The position numbers were made by a program, and so were the translations under genes. 64,000 nucleotides of DNA from Pantoea sp. (GTDB taxonomy: Bacteria; Pseudomonadota; Gammaproteobacteria; Enterobacterales; Enterobacteriaceae): the NCBI RefSeq assembly GCF_028283705.1, contig NZ_JAPWKD010000032.1, positions 682,001-746,000 of the forward strand, read 5' to 3'. Positions within the stretch are counted from its first letter, which is position 1. Each line of letters opens with the position of its first letter. Positions 48,542-56,643 of this stretch are shown one piece after another. The notes under the pieces are model-generated. The model searched no databases. It had not been told where the DNA came from and saw only the letters and a program-made list of their open reading frames with translations.

Positions 48542-49276
48542 TTACGCCCTCTCCCCGCGAATATCCACTGACGGGAACGGATAGCGTTCACCGCGTTCCA
48601 CCCAATCCATGTAATCAGCGCGTGCGCCGGGGAAGCCAATCAACTTCCAGCCCACCATACCCTGATTGCCACCGTGGATCGGATCGCTGAAGTAACCCTC
48701 GCGGGTGTTTTGCAACAGGAAGGAGAAGAAGGTTTTGGCCGGGAGTTGGGTGAACTCCGCTTTACCGCTTTCGAAATCGCTCAGCAGGGCATTCTGCTGT
48801 TCGCCGCTCAGCTCAGCAAACACTTTGCCGTGCTGCTTTTTGCTCCAGCTATCAGCATCGGCGAGGCCCAGGCGGTAGATCTGCTGCGGCACCAGCGGCA
48901 GCTGATAACCCAGCTCTTTCGGCAGATCGGGATTGAACGGCCCCTGCATGTACCAGTTGCTGCCAAGGGCGTACGGGGTGTTCATCTGGCGATCGATAAA
49001 CTCCGGTACCCCGGCTTCCAGTGCGCCAGGACCGCGTTCATCGTTGGGGATCAAACGTGCCACCGCAGCGGTGATAAAGGCAAACTCTTCAGCCGTAAAC
49101 CAGGTCGGCTGATAGTCGCGGGCTTTTTGTGGCCCGCCACTTTGTTCTGCTGCTCCGGCAGCCATTGGCGCAACCAGTGCACCCATCGCCGTGGAACCCA
49201 CCGCCATGGCTGGCGCCAGGGTGATGGTTCTCAGCAGAAAATCCCTGCGTGTGTGACCATTTTTGTGTTCTGACAT
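48542..49276 (-). CDS. Gluconate dehydrogenase small (gamma) subunit, Tat-exported
   Basis: 244 residues of the gluconate 2-dehydrogenase subunit 3 family. The N-terminus has a twin-arginine motif (TRRDFLL) and a hydrophobic segment ending near AAEQ, so it carries the FAD subunit through the Tat pathway. Typical are FTAEEFAFITAAVARLIPNDERGPGALEAGVPEFIDRQM and GYFSDPIHGGNQGMVGWKLIGFPG. GAGG lies 7 bases upstream of the ATG. It is the first gene of the operon, and a GntR-type operator sits 94 bp upstream of it. Confidence 0.92.
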   Translation of the reverse strand: MSEHKNGHTRRDFLLRTITLAPAMAVGSTAMGALVAPMAAGAAEQSGGPQKARDYQPTWFTAEEFAFITAAVARLIPNDERGPGALEAGVPEFIDRQMNTPYALGSNWYMQGPFNPDLPKELGYQLPLVPQQIYRLGLADADSWSKKQHGKVFAELSGEQQNALLSDFESGKAEFTQLPAKTFFSFLLQNTREGYFSDPIHGGNQGMVGWKLIGFPGARADYMDWVERGERYPFPSVDIRGERA

Positions 49277-49369
49277 GACATTGCCTCAGTGCCGCATATA
49301 ATGTGGCATGAAAGGTTAACTGATTGCGTTGTAATGATTTTTATGTGCGGGCTTAAGGATACAGCGCCA

Positions 49370-49385
49370 CCGTTACCGGTAACAT
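49370..49385. promoter_or_regulatory. GntR-type operator upstream of gluconate dehydrogenase
   Basis: CCGTTACCGGTAACAT contains the perfect palindrome GTTACCGGTAAC and matches the gluconate repressor GntR/IdnR consensus (ATGTTACCGGTAACAT) at 14 of 16 positions. It lies in the promoter region of the gluconate dehydrogenase operon. Gluconate induction is therefore likely. Seen in sequence; the regulator is inferred. Confidence 0.65.
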
Positions 49386-49572
49386 TGCGCCGCAGTGTAA
49401 CACCGTTGCTGACAAAGATTTAGCGTAAGGACACAAAATCGCACAAAATAATTAACATTTTGCGCAGCGGCTTTACACCGCAGGCGCGACATTGTCATGG
49501 TCTGATACAACAGCCTACAGACAGTTAAGGCCCCTAAACGGTATAAAGGGATCTGATAACAGCGGAGTGTCT

Positions 49573-50808
49573 ATGTTTAAGTCCTATTTTCCCCGGCCAG
49601 CGCTGTTTTTCAGCACGGTGGCCATCTGGAGTTTACTGGCGATTTTTGCCTGGTTTGGCTTTGCCAGCGACTTACCTTCCATGTGGCCCAATATTGCCGC
49701 AGCAATGAGTAAACCGTTGCCTGATAACGCGCTGCGTTTTATCGCCGCCAGCCAACTGTGGTTTTACGCCTATTACTGGCTGGTAGTGGCGCTGTTTGCC
49801 ATCGCCTGGCGCATCGCGGATAACCATCCGTGGCAACGCTGGTCAGTATGGGGTTCCGCACTGATTATCTTCGTCACCTGGTTTGGTGTGCAGGTTGGGG
49901 TGGCGGTCAATGCCTGGTATGGCCCGTTCTATGATTTGATTCAGAAAGCGCTCACTAAAGCCGGTTCGGTGCAGATCGGTGAATTTTATCAGCAGGTAGT
50001 CGCCTTTTTAGGCATCGCGCTGATTGCCGTGGTAATTGGTGTGATGAACTCCTTCTTCATCAGCCACTGGGTGTTCCGCTGGCGTACCGCGATGAATAAC
50101 TACTACATGCACAACTGGCAACGCCTGCGTCATGTGGAAGGTGCGGCGCAGCGTGTGCAGGAAGATACCATGCGTTTCGCCAGCACGCTGGAAGACTGGG
50201 GCGTCAGCTTTATTCAGGCGATCATGACGCTGATTGCCTTCTTGCCGGTGTTGATCACCCTGTCGCATCATGTGAAAGATATCCCACTGCTGGGCAATAT
50301 CCCTTACGCGCTGGTGATTGCTGCGGTGCTGTGGTCAATTTTCGGCACCGGCCTGCTGGCGCTGGTGGGTATCAAGTTGCCCGGTCTGGAATTTCGTAAC
50401 CAGCGGGTGGAAGCCGCCTATCGTAAAGAACTGGTCTACGGCGAAGATGATGCATCGCGCGCCTCACCACCCACCGTCACTGAGCTGTTTGGCCGAGTGC
50501 GTTTTAACTATTTCCGCCTCTATTTTCACTATCTGTATTTCAACATCACCCGCATTCTTTATTTGCAGGTAGATAACGTGTTCGGGCTGTTTTTGCTGTT
50601 TCCGTCGATTGTGGCAGGCACCATTACGCTCGGTCTGCTGAACCAGATCACCAACGTGTTTGACCAGGTACGCTCGTCGTTCCAGTACCTGATTACCTCG
50701 TGGTCAACGCTGGTGGAGTTGATGTCGATCTACAAACGTCTGCGCAGTTTTGAGCAGATTTTGCAGGATATCCCGCACGAAGAGATGATGCGCGAAGCGG
50801 CAGAATAA
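49573..50808 (+). CDS. sbmA: Peptide antibiotic transporter SbmA
   Basis: 411 residues from the ATG at 49573 (GGAG 8 bases upstream); E. coli SbmA has 406. It is a SbmA/BacA-family inner-membrane protein with about eight helices: MFKSYFPRPALFFSTVAIWSLLAIF, WFGVQVGVAVNAWYGPFYDLIQKALTK, HWVFRWRTAMNNYYMHNWQRLRHVEGAAQRVQEDTMRFASTLE, and KLPGLEFRNQRVEAAYRKELVYGEDDASRA. It imports microcin B17, microcin J25, bleomycin and proline-rich peptides using the proton gradient. It is divergent from the gluconate dehydrogenase operon. A perfect REP-like palindrome follows it. Confidence 0.95.
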   Translation: MFKSYFPRPALFFSTVAIWSLLAIFAWFGFASDLPSMWPNIAAAMSKPLPDNALRFIAASQLWFYAYYWLVVALFAIAWRIADNHPWQRWSVWGSALIIFVTWFGVQVGVAVNAWYGPFYDLIQKALTKAGSVQIGEFYQQVVAFLGIALIAVVIGVMNSFFISHWVFRWRTAMNNYYMHNWQRLRHVEGAAQRVQEDTMRFASTLEDWGVSFIQAIMTLIAFLPVLITLSHHVKDIPLLGNIPYALVIAAVLWSIFGTGLLALVGIKLPGLEFRNQRVEAAYRKELVYGEDDASRASPPTVTELFGRVRFNYFRLYFHYLYFNITRILYLQVDNVFGLFLLFPSIVAGTITLGLLNQITNVFDQVRSSFQYLITSWSTLVELMSIYKRLRSFEQILQDIPHEEMMREAAE

Positions 50809-50810
50809 TC

Positions 50811-50842
50811 CCGTAGCGGCGCGATTTATCGCGCCGCTACGG
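50811..50842. repeat. REP-like palindrome, copy 8 (32 bp, perfect)
   Basis: Perfect 15-base arms CCGTAGCGGCGCGAT and ATCGCGCCGCTACGG around TT, the most complete copy of the family. It lies between convergent sbmA and the dihydroxyacetone kinase gene. Confidence 0.9.
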
Positions 50843-50854
50843 TTTCATGCGTAA

Positions 50855-52498
50855 TCAGGGTTTCGCCAATGCGGCAAACACCTGCTCAACCGCAAATGCA
50901 CCTGGATCTTTCACACCGTGCAAACTTTGCTGGTTGAGATAGGCCGAGCGTCCGGCTTTGGCACTCGACATCTGCGCCGTGGCATCCGCGCCTTTCTTCG
51001 CCGCATCGGCGGCATCCTGCATGGTTTGCCCCGCCACCAGCGCCCAGAGTGCCGGTTCCAGCGCATCGATCATCGTGCGGTGCCCTGGTTGCGCACCACC
51101 ATAATGTTTCATGCGTTCCAGCCCGTACATCAGCGCTTCCGGCAACTCATAACCCTCGTCCACCCGCTGTCCAGCGGCAGTGAACAGAATCGACATCAGC
51201 ACACCACTCGAACCGCCCATCACCGTGGAGATCTGCTCACCCACCAGCGCCAGCAGCACTGACAATTCCGCCAGCGGCAACTGATGTTCGCGCAAACCGC
51301 GCTGAATTTTCTTCGCCCCGGCAGCAAAAGTGGAGCCGGTATCGCCATCGCCCACTTTGGCATCCAGCGCATTCAGGTCACTTTCCAGCTCGATCAGCGT
51401 TTGTGTAATGCGTTTCACTACCTCCGCCACAGCCTTGTCCTGCGATGGCGTCACTTCCAGCTCACTGAGGGGAGCGGTCGCGGTTTGCAGGCTGACCGGG
51501 GCAAAGTCATACATCGGCACCCAGCCCATCACCTGCACCGGGGCGCTCAACGCTTCGAGGAAGTGCGGCTCCAGCGCCAGCAGCGACAGTGAAAAACCTT
51601 TCATATCCAGCGCACTCACCAGCGTAGCCGGGCCAATCAGATGAGTGATGCGTGCCGCCAGCGGTGACTGCAACACTTCGCGCGTCAGCAGCGCCAGCTC
51701 AAGCTGTGAGAAACCGCCGAGGTTATTGATCAGCAGCAGCGACTGTTTGCCGTCTGGCAGCGTCTGGGCCAGTTTATCCGTCATGATGCTGCTGATTTTC
51801 CGGCTATTTTGCGTATCAAGCGTCACTACGCCCGGTTCGCCATGTATGCCCATGCCCAGCTCGCTGTGCCCTTCCCGCACGCGATCATCGCGTTTTTCAC
51901 CCGGAATATGGCAGGTGCCAAACGCCAGGCCAATCGACGAGGTGGCTTCTATCGTCTGCTGCGCTAACGCTTTGACGACACTGAGCGGTTTGCCCTGTTC
52001 GGCAGCGTGACCGGCAATTTTATGCACCAGCACTGTCCCGGCAATGCCTCGCGGCTGCGGGTTATCTGGCAGGGCGATGTCGTCCTGCACCATCACCAGC
52101 TCCACTTTGTAGCCGAGCTTTTTCGCTTTCTCCGCCGCCAGCCCGAAATTGAGGCGGTCACCGGTATAATTTTTCACAATTAACAAACAGCCCGCGTCGC
52201 CGGTGACATTGATAATCGCACTCAGCACCGCATCAACACTCGGCGAGGCGAAGATATCGCCGCACACTGCCGCCGTCAGCATCCCTTTACCGACAAATCC
52301 GGCATGGGCCGGTTCATGGCCGGAGCCACCCCCGGAAATCAGCGCGACTTTGCTTTTGTCCCAGTCACTGCGCACCACGACGCGGATCTCATCTCCGAGA
52401 TCCAGCCGACTGAGGTTATGCCACGGGGTACTCAACAGAATCCCTTCGATAGCTTCGTTAACCAGATCGACCTTCTTATGCATAAAAAACTGGCTCAT
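50855..52498 (-). CDS. dhaK: ATP-dependent dihydroxyacetone kinase (fused DhaK-DhaL)
   Basis: 547 residues joining a DhaK domain (1 to about 330) and a DhaL domain (about 350-547), as in the ATP-dependent Citrobacter enzyme, unlike the split PTS-dependent E. coli system. DhaK has ALISGGGSGHEPAHAGFVGKGMLTAAVCGDIFASPS and the substrate-binding His218 in GMGIHGEPG. DhaL has the metal-binding DAKVGDGDTGSTFAAGAKKI and GGSSGVLMSILFTAAG. It phosphorylates dihydroxyacetone to the glycolytic phosphate. GGGAG precedes the start. No glycerol dehydrogenase is adjacent. The sigma-54 activator at 6253 is DhaR-like but 42 kb away. Confidence 0.92.
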   Translation of the reverse strand: MSQFFMHKKVDLVNEAIEGILLSTPWHNLSRLDLGDEIRVVVRSDWDKSKVALISGGGSGHEPAHAGFVGKGMLTAAVCGDIFASPSVDAVLSAIINVTGDAGCLLIVKNYTGDRLNFGLAAEKAKKLGYKVELVMVQDDIALPDNPQPRGIAGTVLVHKIAGHAAEQGKPLSVVKALAQQTIEATSSIGLAFGTCHIPGEKRDDRVREGHSELGMGIHGEPGVVTLDTQNSRKISSIMTDKLAQTLPDGKQSLLLINNLGGFSQLELALLTREVLQSPLAARITHLIGPATLVSALDMKGFSLSLLALEPHFLEALSAPVQVMGWVPMYDFAPVSLQTATAPLSELEVTPSQDKAVAEVVKRITQTLIELESDLNALDAKVGDGDTGSTFAAGAKKIQRGLREHQLPLAELSVLLALVGEQISTVMGGSSGVLMSILFTAAGQRVDEGYELPEALMYGLERMKHYGGAQPGHRTMIDALEPALWALVAGQTMQDAADAAKKGADATAQMSSAKAGRSAYLNQQSLHGVKDPGAFAVEQVFAALAKP

Positions 52499-52580
52499 TG
52501 CGTTCTCCCTTTTGGTGTTGTGGTACTTAAAGGTAGCGCAGTAAGCGCAGTGAAACGCTGAGCAAAGGCAGGAAATGCAA

Positions 52581-52600
52581 AGGGCGGCACAAGCCGCCCT
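52581..52600 (-). terminator. Hairpin downstream of yncE
   Basis: AGGGCGGC, ACAA, GCCGCCCT. Read on the minus strand it is followed by TTTGCATTT, a weak T-tract, 20 bp after the yncE stop codon. Confidence 0.65.
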
Positions 52601-52620
52601 GCAAATTCAGATAAATGTGA

Positions 52621-53676
52621 TCACAGCGCGATGCGCAGCACACTATCCGGATTTTTGGGTGGTTCTTTACGTGAGCCAGGCTGTTTGATGCTGACAAACA
52701 ACGTTTTACCATCCGCCGACAGCGCAAGGCTGTTCGGCAGGCCCGGTGCTTTGACGGTGCGTTTTACTTTGTAGTTGCTGGCGTCAATGATGCTGATTTC
52801 GCCCGCTTTGCGGTGCGTCACGTACAGTTCATCACGGTCAGCATTGAACAGCACCGCCAGCGATTCAGGGACATCAATCCGGTGGATAACCTGCTGGCTA
52901 CGGGTATCCAGCACCAGCACCTGCGGCTGTTTGGAATCGCTGAGGAAGGCGCGATGGCCCTGGGTATCCAGCGCGATGTTCAGGAAGAAATGATCTTTAT
53001 CCGCGTCGATTTTATGACGCTTTTCAATCGCATTCAGGCGGGTATTGATGGTGACCAGCTCACCGTCGCCGTTGGTAACGTAGAGTTTCTGCGCAGCGGA
53101 ATCCAGCGCCAGGCCGGTGCCCATTTTGCCAGTGTTCGGCACGGTGCTAATCAGTTGCAGCGTTTTGCCATCCACCACCCAGACCACGCTTTGCGGGCCC
53201 AGACCGGTGATATAAACGCGGTCAGTCGCCGCATCGGCTACCAGCTCACGCGGTTGCAGCGGACGCACATCTTCGCTGCGCTTACGGCCATCCAGCACCA
53301 GTGTATTCAGTACCTTGCCGCTGGTGGCATCCACCGCTGTCACCGCCGCATTCACGGTATTACCGATGTAGAGGACGTTGGTTTTGGGGTTGATGGTGGC
53401 ACCGAAGGCTTTCAGGTCGGTATCGATGGTTTGTTTTACCGCCAGATTTTGCGGGTCGAGACGATAGACGGTGCCGCCTTTTTCGTTGGTGGCATTTTGT
53501 GACGTCGCCAGAAACAGCGCGTTATCGCTGTTGCTGAACGCCAGTTCATAGGCACCTTTCGAGATCGGCTGATTCAATTCCTGAGCATCTGCCGCCATTA
53601 CCGCAGAGGTAGAAAACAGGGCTGTCGCCAGAAACAGTGGACGCAGCACCCACTGCACAGTTTTATTCGCTTTCAT
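52621..53676 (-). CDS. yncE: YncE periplasmic beta-propeller protein
   Basis: 351 residues from the ATG at 53676 (GGAG upstream), close to E. coli YncE (353). The signal peptide ends AVMA-ADA. Propeller blades match YncE almost word for word: GAYELAFSNSDNALFLATSQNATNEKGGTVYRLDPQNL, FGATINPKTNVLYIGNTVNAAVTAVDA, LDGRKRSEDVRPLQPRELVADAATDRVYITGLG and YVTHRKAGEISIIDASNYKVKRTV. It is a seven-bladed periplasmic propeller, induced by iron limitation in E. coli, with unknown ligand. A Fur-box-like site lies about 110 bp upstream. A lipoprotein paralogue is at 2091-3179. Confidence 0.92.
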   Translation of the reverse strand: MKANKTVQWVLRPLFLATALFSTSAVMAADAQELNQPISKGAYELAFSNSDNALFLATSQNATNEKGGTVYRLDPQNLAVKQTIDTDLKAFGATINPKTNVLYIGNTVNAAVTAVDATSGKVLNTLVLDGRKRSEDVRPLQPRELVADAATDRVYITGLGPQSVVWVVDGKTLQLISTVPNTGKMGTGLALDSAAQKLYVTNGDGELVTINTRLNAIEKRHKIDADKDHFFLNIALDTQGHRAFLSDSKQPQVLVLDTRSQQVIHRIDVPESLAVLFNADRDELYVTHRKAGEISIIDASNYKVKRTVKAPGLPNSLALSADGKTLFVSIKQPGSRKEPPKNPDSVLRIAL

Positions 53677-53784
53677 GACTTCTCCATAGCAAAACCACCG
53701 CCTCACGGCAGTGAATGAAAGCCCGACATTGCAACCAGATCGTTAAAAGCAGCCCGAGGCAGGCCGACGAAGGATTTTATTTTT

Positions 53785-53803
53785 GCGAATAGTAATCATT
53801 TAC
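53785..53803 (-). promoter_or_regulatory. Candidate Fur box upstream of yncE
   Basis: GCGAATAGTAATCATTTAC matches the 19-bp Fur consensus at 13 positions, with the core TAATCATT intact. It is about 110 bp upstream of the yncE start. Both YncE paralogues in the window have such a site. Confidence 0.55.
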
Positions 53804-53841
53804 GAAGGAAAGCGACAGGATTTTATCTGCTTAAACGCGGC

Positions 53842-53863
53842 CAGGGCGCCCAGAGGCGCCCTG
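53842..53863 (-). other. Hairpin after the DUF1471 gene
   Basis: CAGGGCGCC, CAGA, GGCGCCCTG: perfect 9-base arms. It lies 23 bp downstream of the small gene on its strand without a T-run. Probable mRNA 3' stem or factor-dependent terminator. Confidence 0.55.
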
Positions 53864-53885
53864 TCAGCACAGATTGTTAACTGAC

Positions 53886-54095
53886 TTATTTAGTCAGTTC
53901 AGCGGTCATGTGCACGCCGTTGTTGAAGGTGGCTTCTGTCACTTTATAGGAAGCACCAACTTCTTGTGCCTGAGCAGCAATTTTCGCTTCAGCACCGTCC
54001 AGAGTTGACGCGGTAGCGGTCACGCTCTGAGCAAAGCTGGCGAAAGGCAGGACGGAAAGAGCAACAACAGCAGCAAAAGTTTTGATAGATTTCAT
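53886..54095 (-). CDS. DUF1471 (YdgH/BhsA/McbA) small periplasmic protein
   Basis: 69 residues from the ATG at 54095. A signal peptide (MKSIKTFAAVVALSVLPFASFA) is followed by a short DUF1471 domain: SVTATASTLDGAEAKIAAQAQEVGASYKVTEATFNNGVHMTAELTK. Family members (BhsA, McbA, YahO, YhcN) are small secreted stress-response proteins that affect biofilm, acid and oxidant tolerance. Only one domain is present, and the C-terminus ends with the usual TAELTK-type strand. It is monocistronic with hairpins on the downstream side. Exact orthologue is not assigned. Confidence 0.85.
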   Translation of the reverse strand: MKSIKTFAAVVALSVLPFASFAQSVTATASTLDGAEAKIAAQAQEVGASYKVTEATFNNGVHMTAELTK

Positions 54096-54318
54096 GGTCA
54101 ATTCCTCGGTCAATATTTGATTAGGTAAGGCGTCATCGCCTTGTTGAGATAAATATTAGGCCGAAAATTGATCAACAAAAAGCGGAGAGATTTGCGGTTA
54201 TCATTCAAAAAAATTGACCATAAAAAGCACGTTATGGTTAGCTTTTGCACACAGTGTTAATAATCTGCGTTTTAGTTAAAAGGCAGGATTTATCGCTGTG
54301 ATTACTGAAAGTTAACGT

Positions 54319-54340
54319 GCGCGATAAATCGCGCCGCTAC
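54319..54340. repeat. REP-like palindrome, copy 9
   Basis: GCGCGATAAATCGCGC followed by CGCTAC. It faces copy 10 only 16 bp away; the two form a larger inverted repeat, like a bacterial interspersed mosaic element pair. Confidence 0.85.
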
Positions 54341-54355
54341 AAGCAGGTGCAATTT

Positions 54356-54378
54356 GTAGCGACGCGATTTATCGCGTG
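54356..54378. repeat. REP-like palindrome, copy 10
   Basis: GTAGCGACGCGATTTATCGCGTG, opposite orientation to copy 9, with one compensated outer pair (A and T instead of G and C). It is followed by a T-run and lies 15 bp downstream of the NepI-like gene's stop codon region. Confidence 0.82.
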
Positions 54379-54392
54379 TTTTTTTTAATTAC

Positions 54393-55580
54393 CTACCCGT
54401 GATGCCGCACACGGGTGAAAATGGTTATCGCCGCCAGCAACATCAGTACACCACTGGAGAGGAATACCCCGCCTGCGCCCTGCAAATCAAACATCCAGCC
54501 ACCCGCAGCAGCACCGGCGGTGATCGCCAGCTGAATCGTCGCCACCAGCAAGCCACCACCGGATTCCGCGTCATCCGGCACAGCACGGGAAATCCAGGTT
54601 GACCAGCCAGTCGGCATCGAACCAAATGCCAGGCCCCATACCGCGACACCAACCGCCACCAGCCACGAGACACCGCCGAAGCTCACCAGCACCAGCGCAG
54701 TGACGCTCATCAGCAGCGCCATACCGCTTAGGGTCAGCGAAACGCTGCGCGTCACCAGATAACCCGCCAGCGAAGTCCCGAAGAAGTTCGCCACACCAAA
54801 CGCCAGCAGCACCAGCGACAGCTGATTGACGTTAAGCTGCGCAGCGCTTTCCAGGAACGGACGCAGGTAAGTAAAGAAGGCGAAGTGACCGGTAAACATC
54901 ATGATCACCGCCAGCATCCCCCAGCGCATCACGCTGCGGCGCAGCAGGTCCAGCACGCCACCACTGCGTGCCTTGTTTTCCGGCGGCATGGCAGGCAGGG
55001 TAAAGAACTGCCAGAACAACGCCAGCACGCCTAACGCACCGGTCAGCAGGAAAATATTGCGCCAGCCAATCAGCCCACCCAGATAGCTGCCAAGCGGCGC
55101 GGCGATGATGGTCGCCAGTGAAATCCCGCTAAATACAATCGATAGCGCACGTGGCACCTGGTCATTCGGCACCAGACGCATGGTGATGGCGGTTGATAAC
55201 GTCCAGAAACCACCAATCGCCATGCCCAGCAACACACGCGCCAGCAGGATCATGGTGAGATCCTCAGCAAACGCCACCAGCAGCGCCGAGGCGATCAACA
55301 ACAGGGTAAATGCCAGCATCACCATGCGACGATCAAGACGGCGGGTGAGATTGCCAATCACCAGGCTGGTCAGCAGCGCCACCAGCGCGGTCACTGTGAC
55401 GGTTTGTCCCGCCTGCCCTTCACTGACCTGCAACGAAGCGGCAATCGGCGTCAGCAGGCTTACCGGCAAAAACTCGGCGGTAATCAGGCCGAATACGCCG
55501 AAAGCCATGGCAAATACCGCACCCCACGCGGGTTTCTCCACCGGCAAACTCTGTTCGACGACATCACTATTCAGGCTCAT
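54393..55580 (-). CDS. MFS efflux transporter (NepI-like)
   Basis: 395 residues, 12 predicted helices, DHA1 family. It resembles the purine ribonucleoside exporter NepI in length and in FGLITAEFLPVSLLTPIAASLQVSEGQAGQTVTVTALVALLTSLVIG, GGFWTLSTAITMRLVPNDQVPRALSIVFSGISLATIIAAPLGSYLG and PTGWSTWISRAVPDDAESGGGLLVATIQLAI. It should export a nucleoside, sugar or drug using protons. It is divergent from an AraC regulator with a 103-bp spacer, which is its probable regulator. An opposed pair of REP-like palindromes follows the stop. Confidence 0.83.
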   Translation of the reverse strand: MSLNSDVVEQSLPVEKPAWGAVFAMAFGVFGLITAEFLPVSLLTPIAASLQVSEGQAGQTVTVTALVALLTSLVIGNLTRRLDRRMVMLAFTLLLIASALLVAFAEDLTMILLARVLLGMAIGGFWTLSTAITMRLVPNDQVPRALSIVFSGISLATIIAAPLGSYLGGLIGWRNIFLLTGALGVLALFWQFFTLPAMPPENKARSGGVLDLLRRSVMRWGMLAVIMMFTGHFAFFTYLRPFLESAAQLNVNQLSLVLLAFGVANFFGTSLAGYLVTRSVSLTLSGMALLMSVTALVLVSFGGVSWLVAVGVAVWGLAFGSMPTGWSTWISRAVPDDAESGGGLLVATIQLAITAGAAAGGWMFDLQGAGGVFLSSGVLMLLAAITIFTRVRHHG

Positions 55581-55683
55581 CTGCGATCCCCATCACAAAA
55601 TATTAAAGAGTGAGCATAGTGAGCAACAGCAAGACGATCTATGATACAGAAACTTTGTTTTTTGATAATTCGTCTGGAATCGT

Positions 55684-56643
55684 ATGAGCCGCTATGAAGA
55701 TCTGACCAGTGAACTGCTGATGGGCATGCGTCTGTACGGCGTCAGGTATCAGCGTATCGCCCTGAATGCCCCGTTTGGCCTGCGTTACGACGATGCGCCA
55801 GGCCGGGCGCAGCTGCATTTTGTCGGACGCGGATCGCTGCTGATCCGCTCCGCCTCCGGGACGATCTATCCCCTTGAGGCCGGTGATGCGCTGCTGATCC
55901 CGCATGGTCGGCCCCACGCGCTGATCTCAAGCGAAGAAGCGCACTGCGAGCCGATCAGCACCTTTAATAGCAAACCGATTTGCGACAGCGTCTGTGCCAT
56001 TGACGGCACCGCGTGCGACAGCCCGGATAACGCCGATGTGGTGCTGTTCAGCGCCTGCATGGCGTTTGAACTGGGCGGGATGCAGCCGCTGGTGCACACC
56101 ATGCCGGATGTGATGCTGGTCAGCACGCTGCTGGCGCAATATCCGGAAATCCAGCCAATCCTCGATGCGATGGAGCGGGAAACGCGCTTGCGCCAGGCGG
56201 GATTTGCCGGGATTTTGTCACGTCTGGCGGATGTGGTGGCGGCACAGATTGTGCGTGGCTGGGTGGAAAACGGCTGCGGCAAAGGCAGCGGGCTGGTGCA
56301 GGCGCTGCGCGATCCGCGCCTCAGTCTGGCGATGGCGGCCATGCACCGCGCGCCAGGCGAAAACTGGACGGTAGAACGGCTGGCACGCGAATCGGGCAGC
56401 TCGCGTTCGGTGTTTGCCGCCCGTTTTCAGTCGGCCACCGGCATGACGCCGCTGCGCTATCTCACCGAACTGCGTATGCGTCTGGCTGTGCAGCGCATCG
56501 TTAACGAAGGAGAGGCGATGGAAAGCGTCGCCTTTCATCTGGGTTACGGCTCGCTGGCGGCATTCAGTCGGGCGTTCAAGCGGATTGTCGGACAACCGCC
56601 AGGCGCACTGCGCGCCCGACGGGAGGTGATTTCCGAGCTTTAA
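55684..56643 (+). CDS. AraC-family regulator with cupin_6 domain
   Basis: 319 residues. The N-terminal cupin-like domain (AQLHFVGRGSLLIRSASGTIYPLEAGDALLIPHGRPHAL) is of the type seen in RclR and YqhC-like regulators; it contains a cluster of cysteines (CDSVCAIDGTACDSPD), a possible redox or electrophile sensor. The C-terminal two-HTH domain is NWTVERLARESGSSRSVFAARFQSATGMTPLRYL and AMESVAFHLGYGSLAAFSRAFKRIVGQPPGALR. It probably controls the divergent NepI-like exporter gene. Its end overlaps the convergent aer gene by 4 bp. Confidence 0.87.
   Translation: MSRYEDLTSELLMGMRLYGVRYQRIALNAPFGLRYDDAPGRAQLHFVGRGSLLIRSASGTIYPLEAGDALLIPHGRPHALISSEEAHCEPISTFNSKPICDSVCAIDGTACDSPDNADVVLFSACMAFELGGMQPLVHTMPDVMLVSTLLAQYPEIQPILDAMERETRLRQAGFAGILSRLADVVAAQIVRGWVENGCGKGSGLVQALRDPRLSLAMAAMHRAPGENWTVERLARESGSSRSVFAARFQSATGMTPLRYLTELRMRLAVQRIVNEGEAMESVAFHLGYGSLAAFSRAFKRIVGQPPGALRARREVISEL

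Noticed and set aside
52581..52600. A relation between the yncE terminator (GCAAAGGGCGGC...) and hairpin 2 of the 650-bp palindrome
   Set aside because: Both contain GCAAAGG, but the yncE hairpin lacks the matching CCTTTGC and none of the neighbouring palindrome blocks are present. Considered coincidence.
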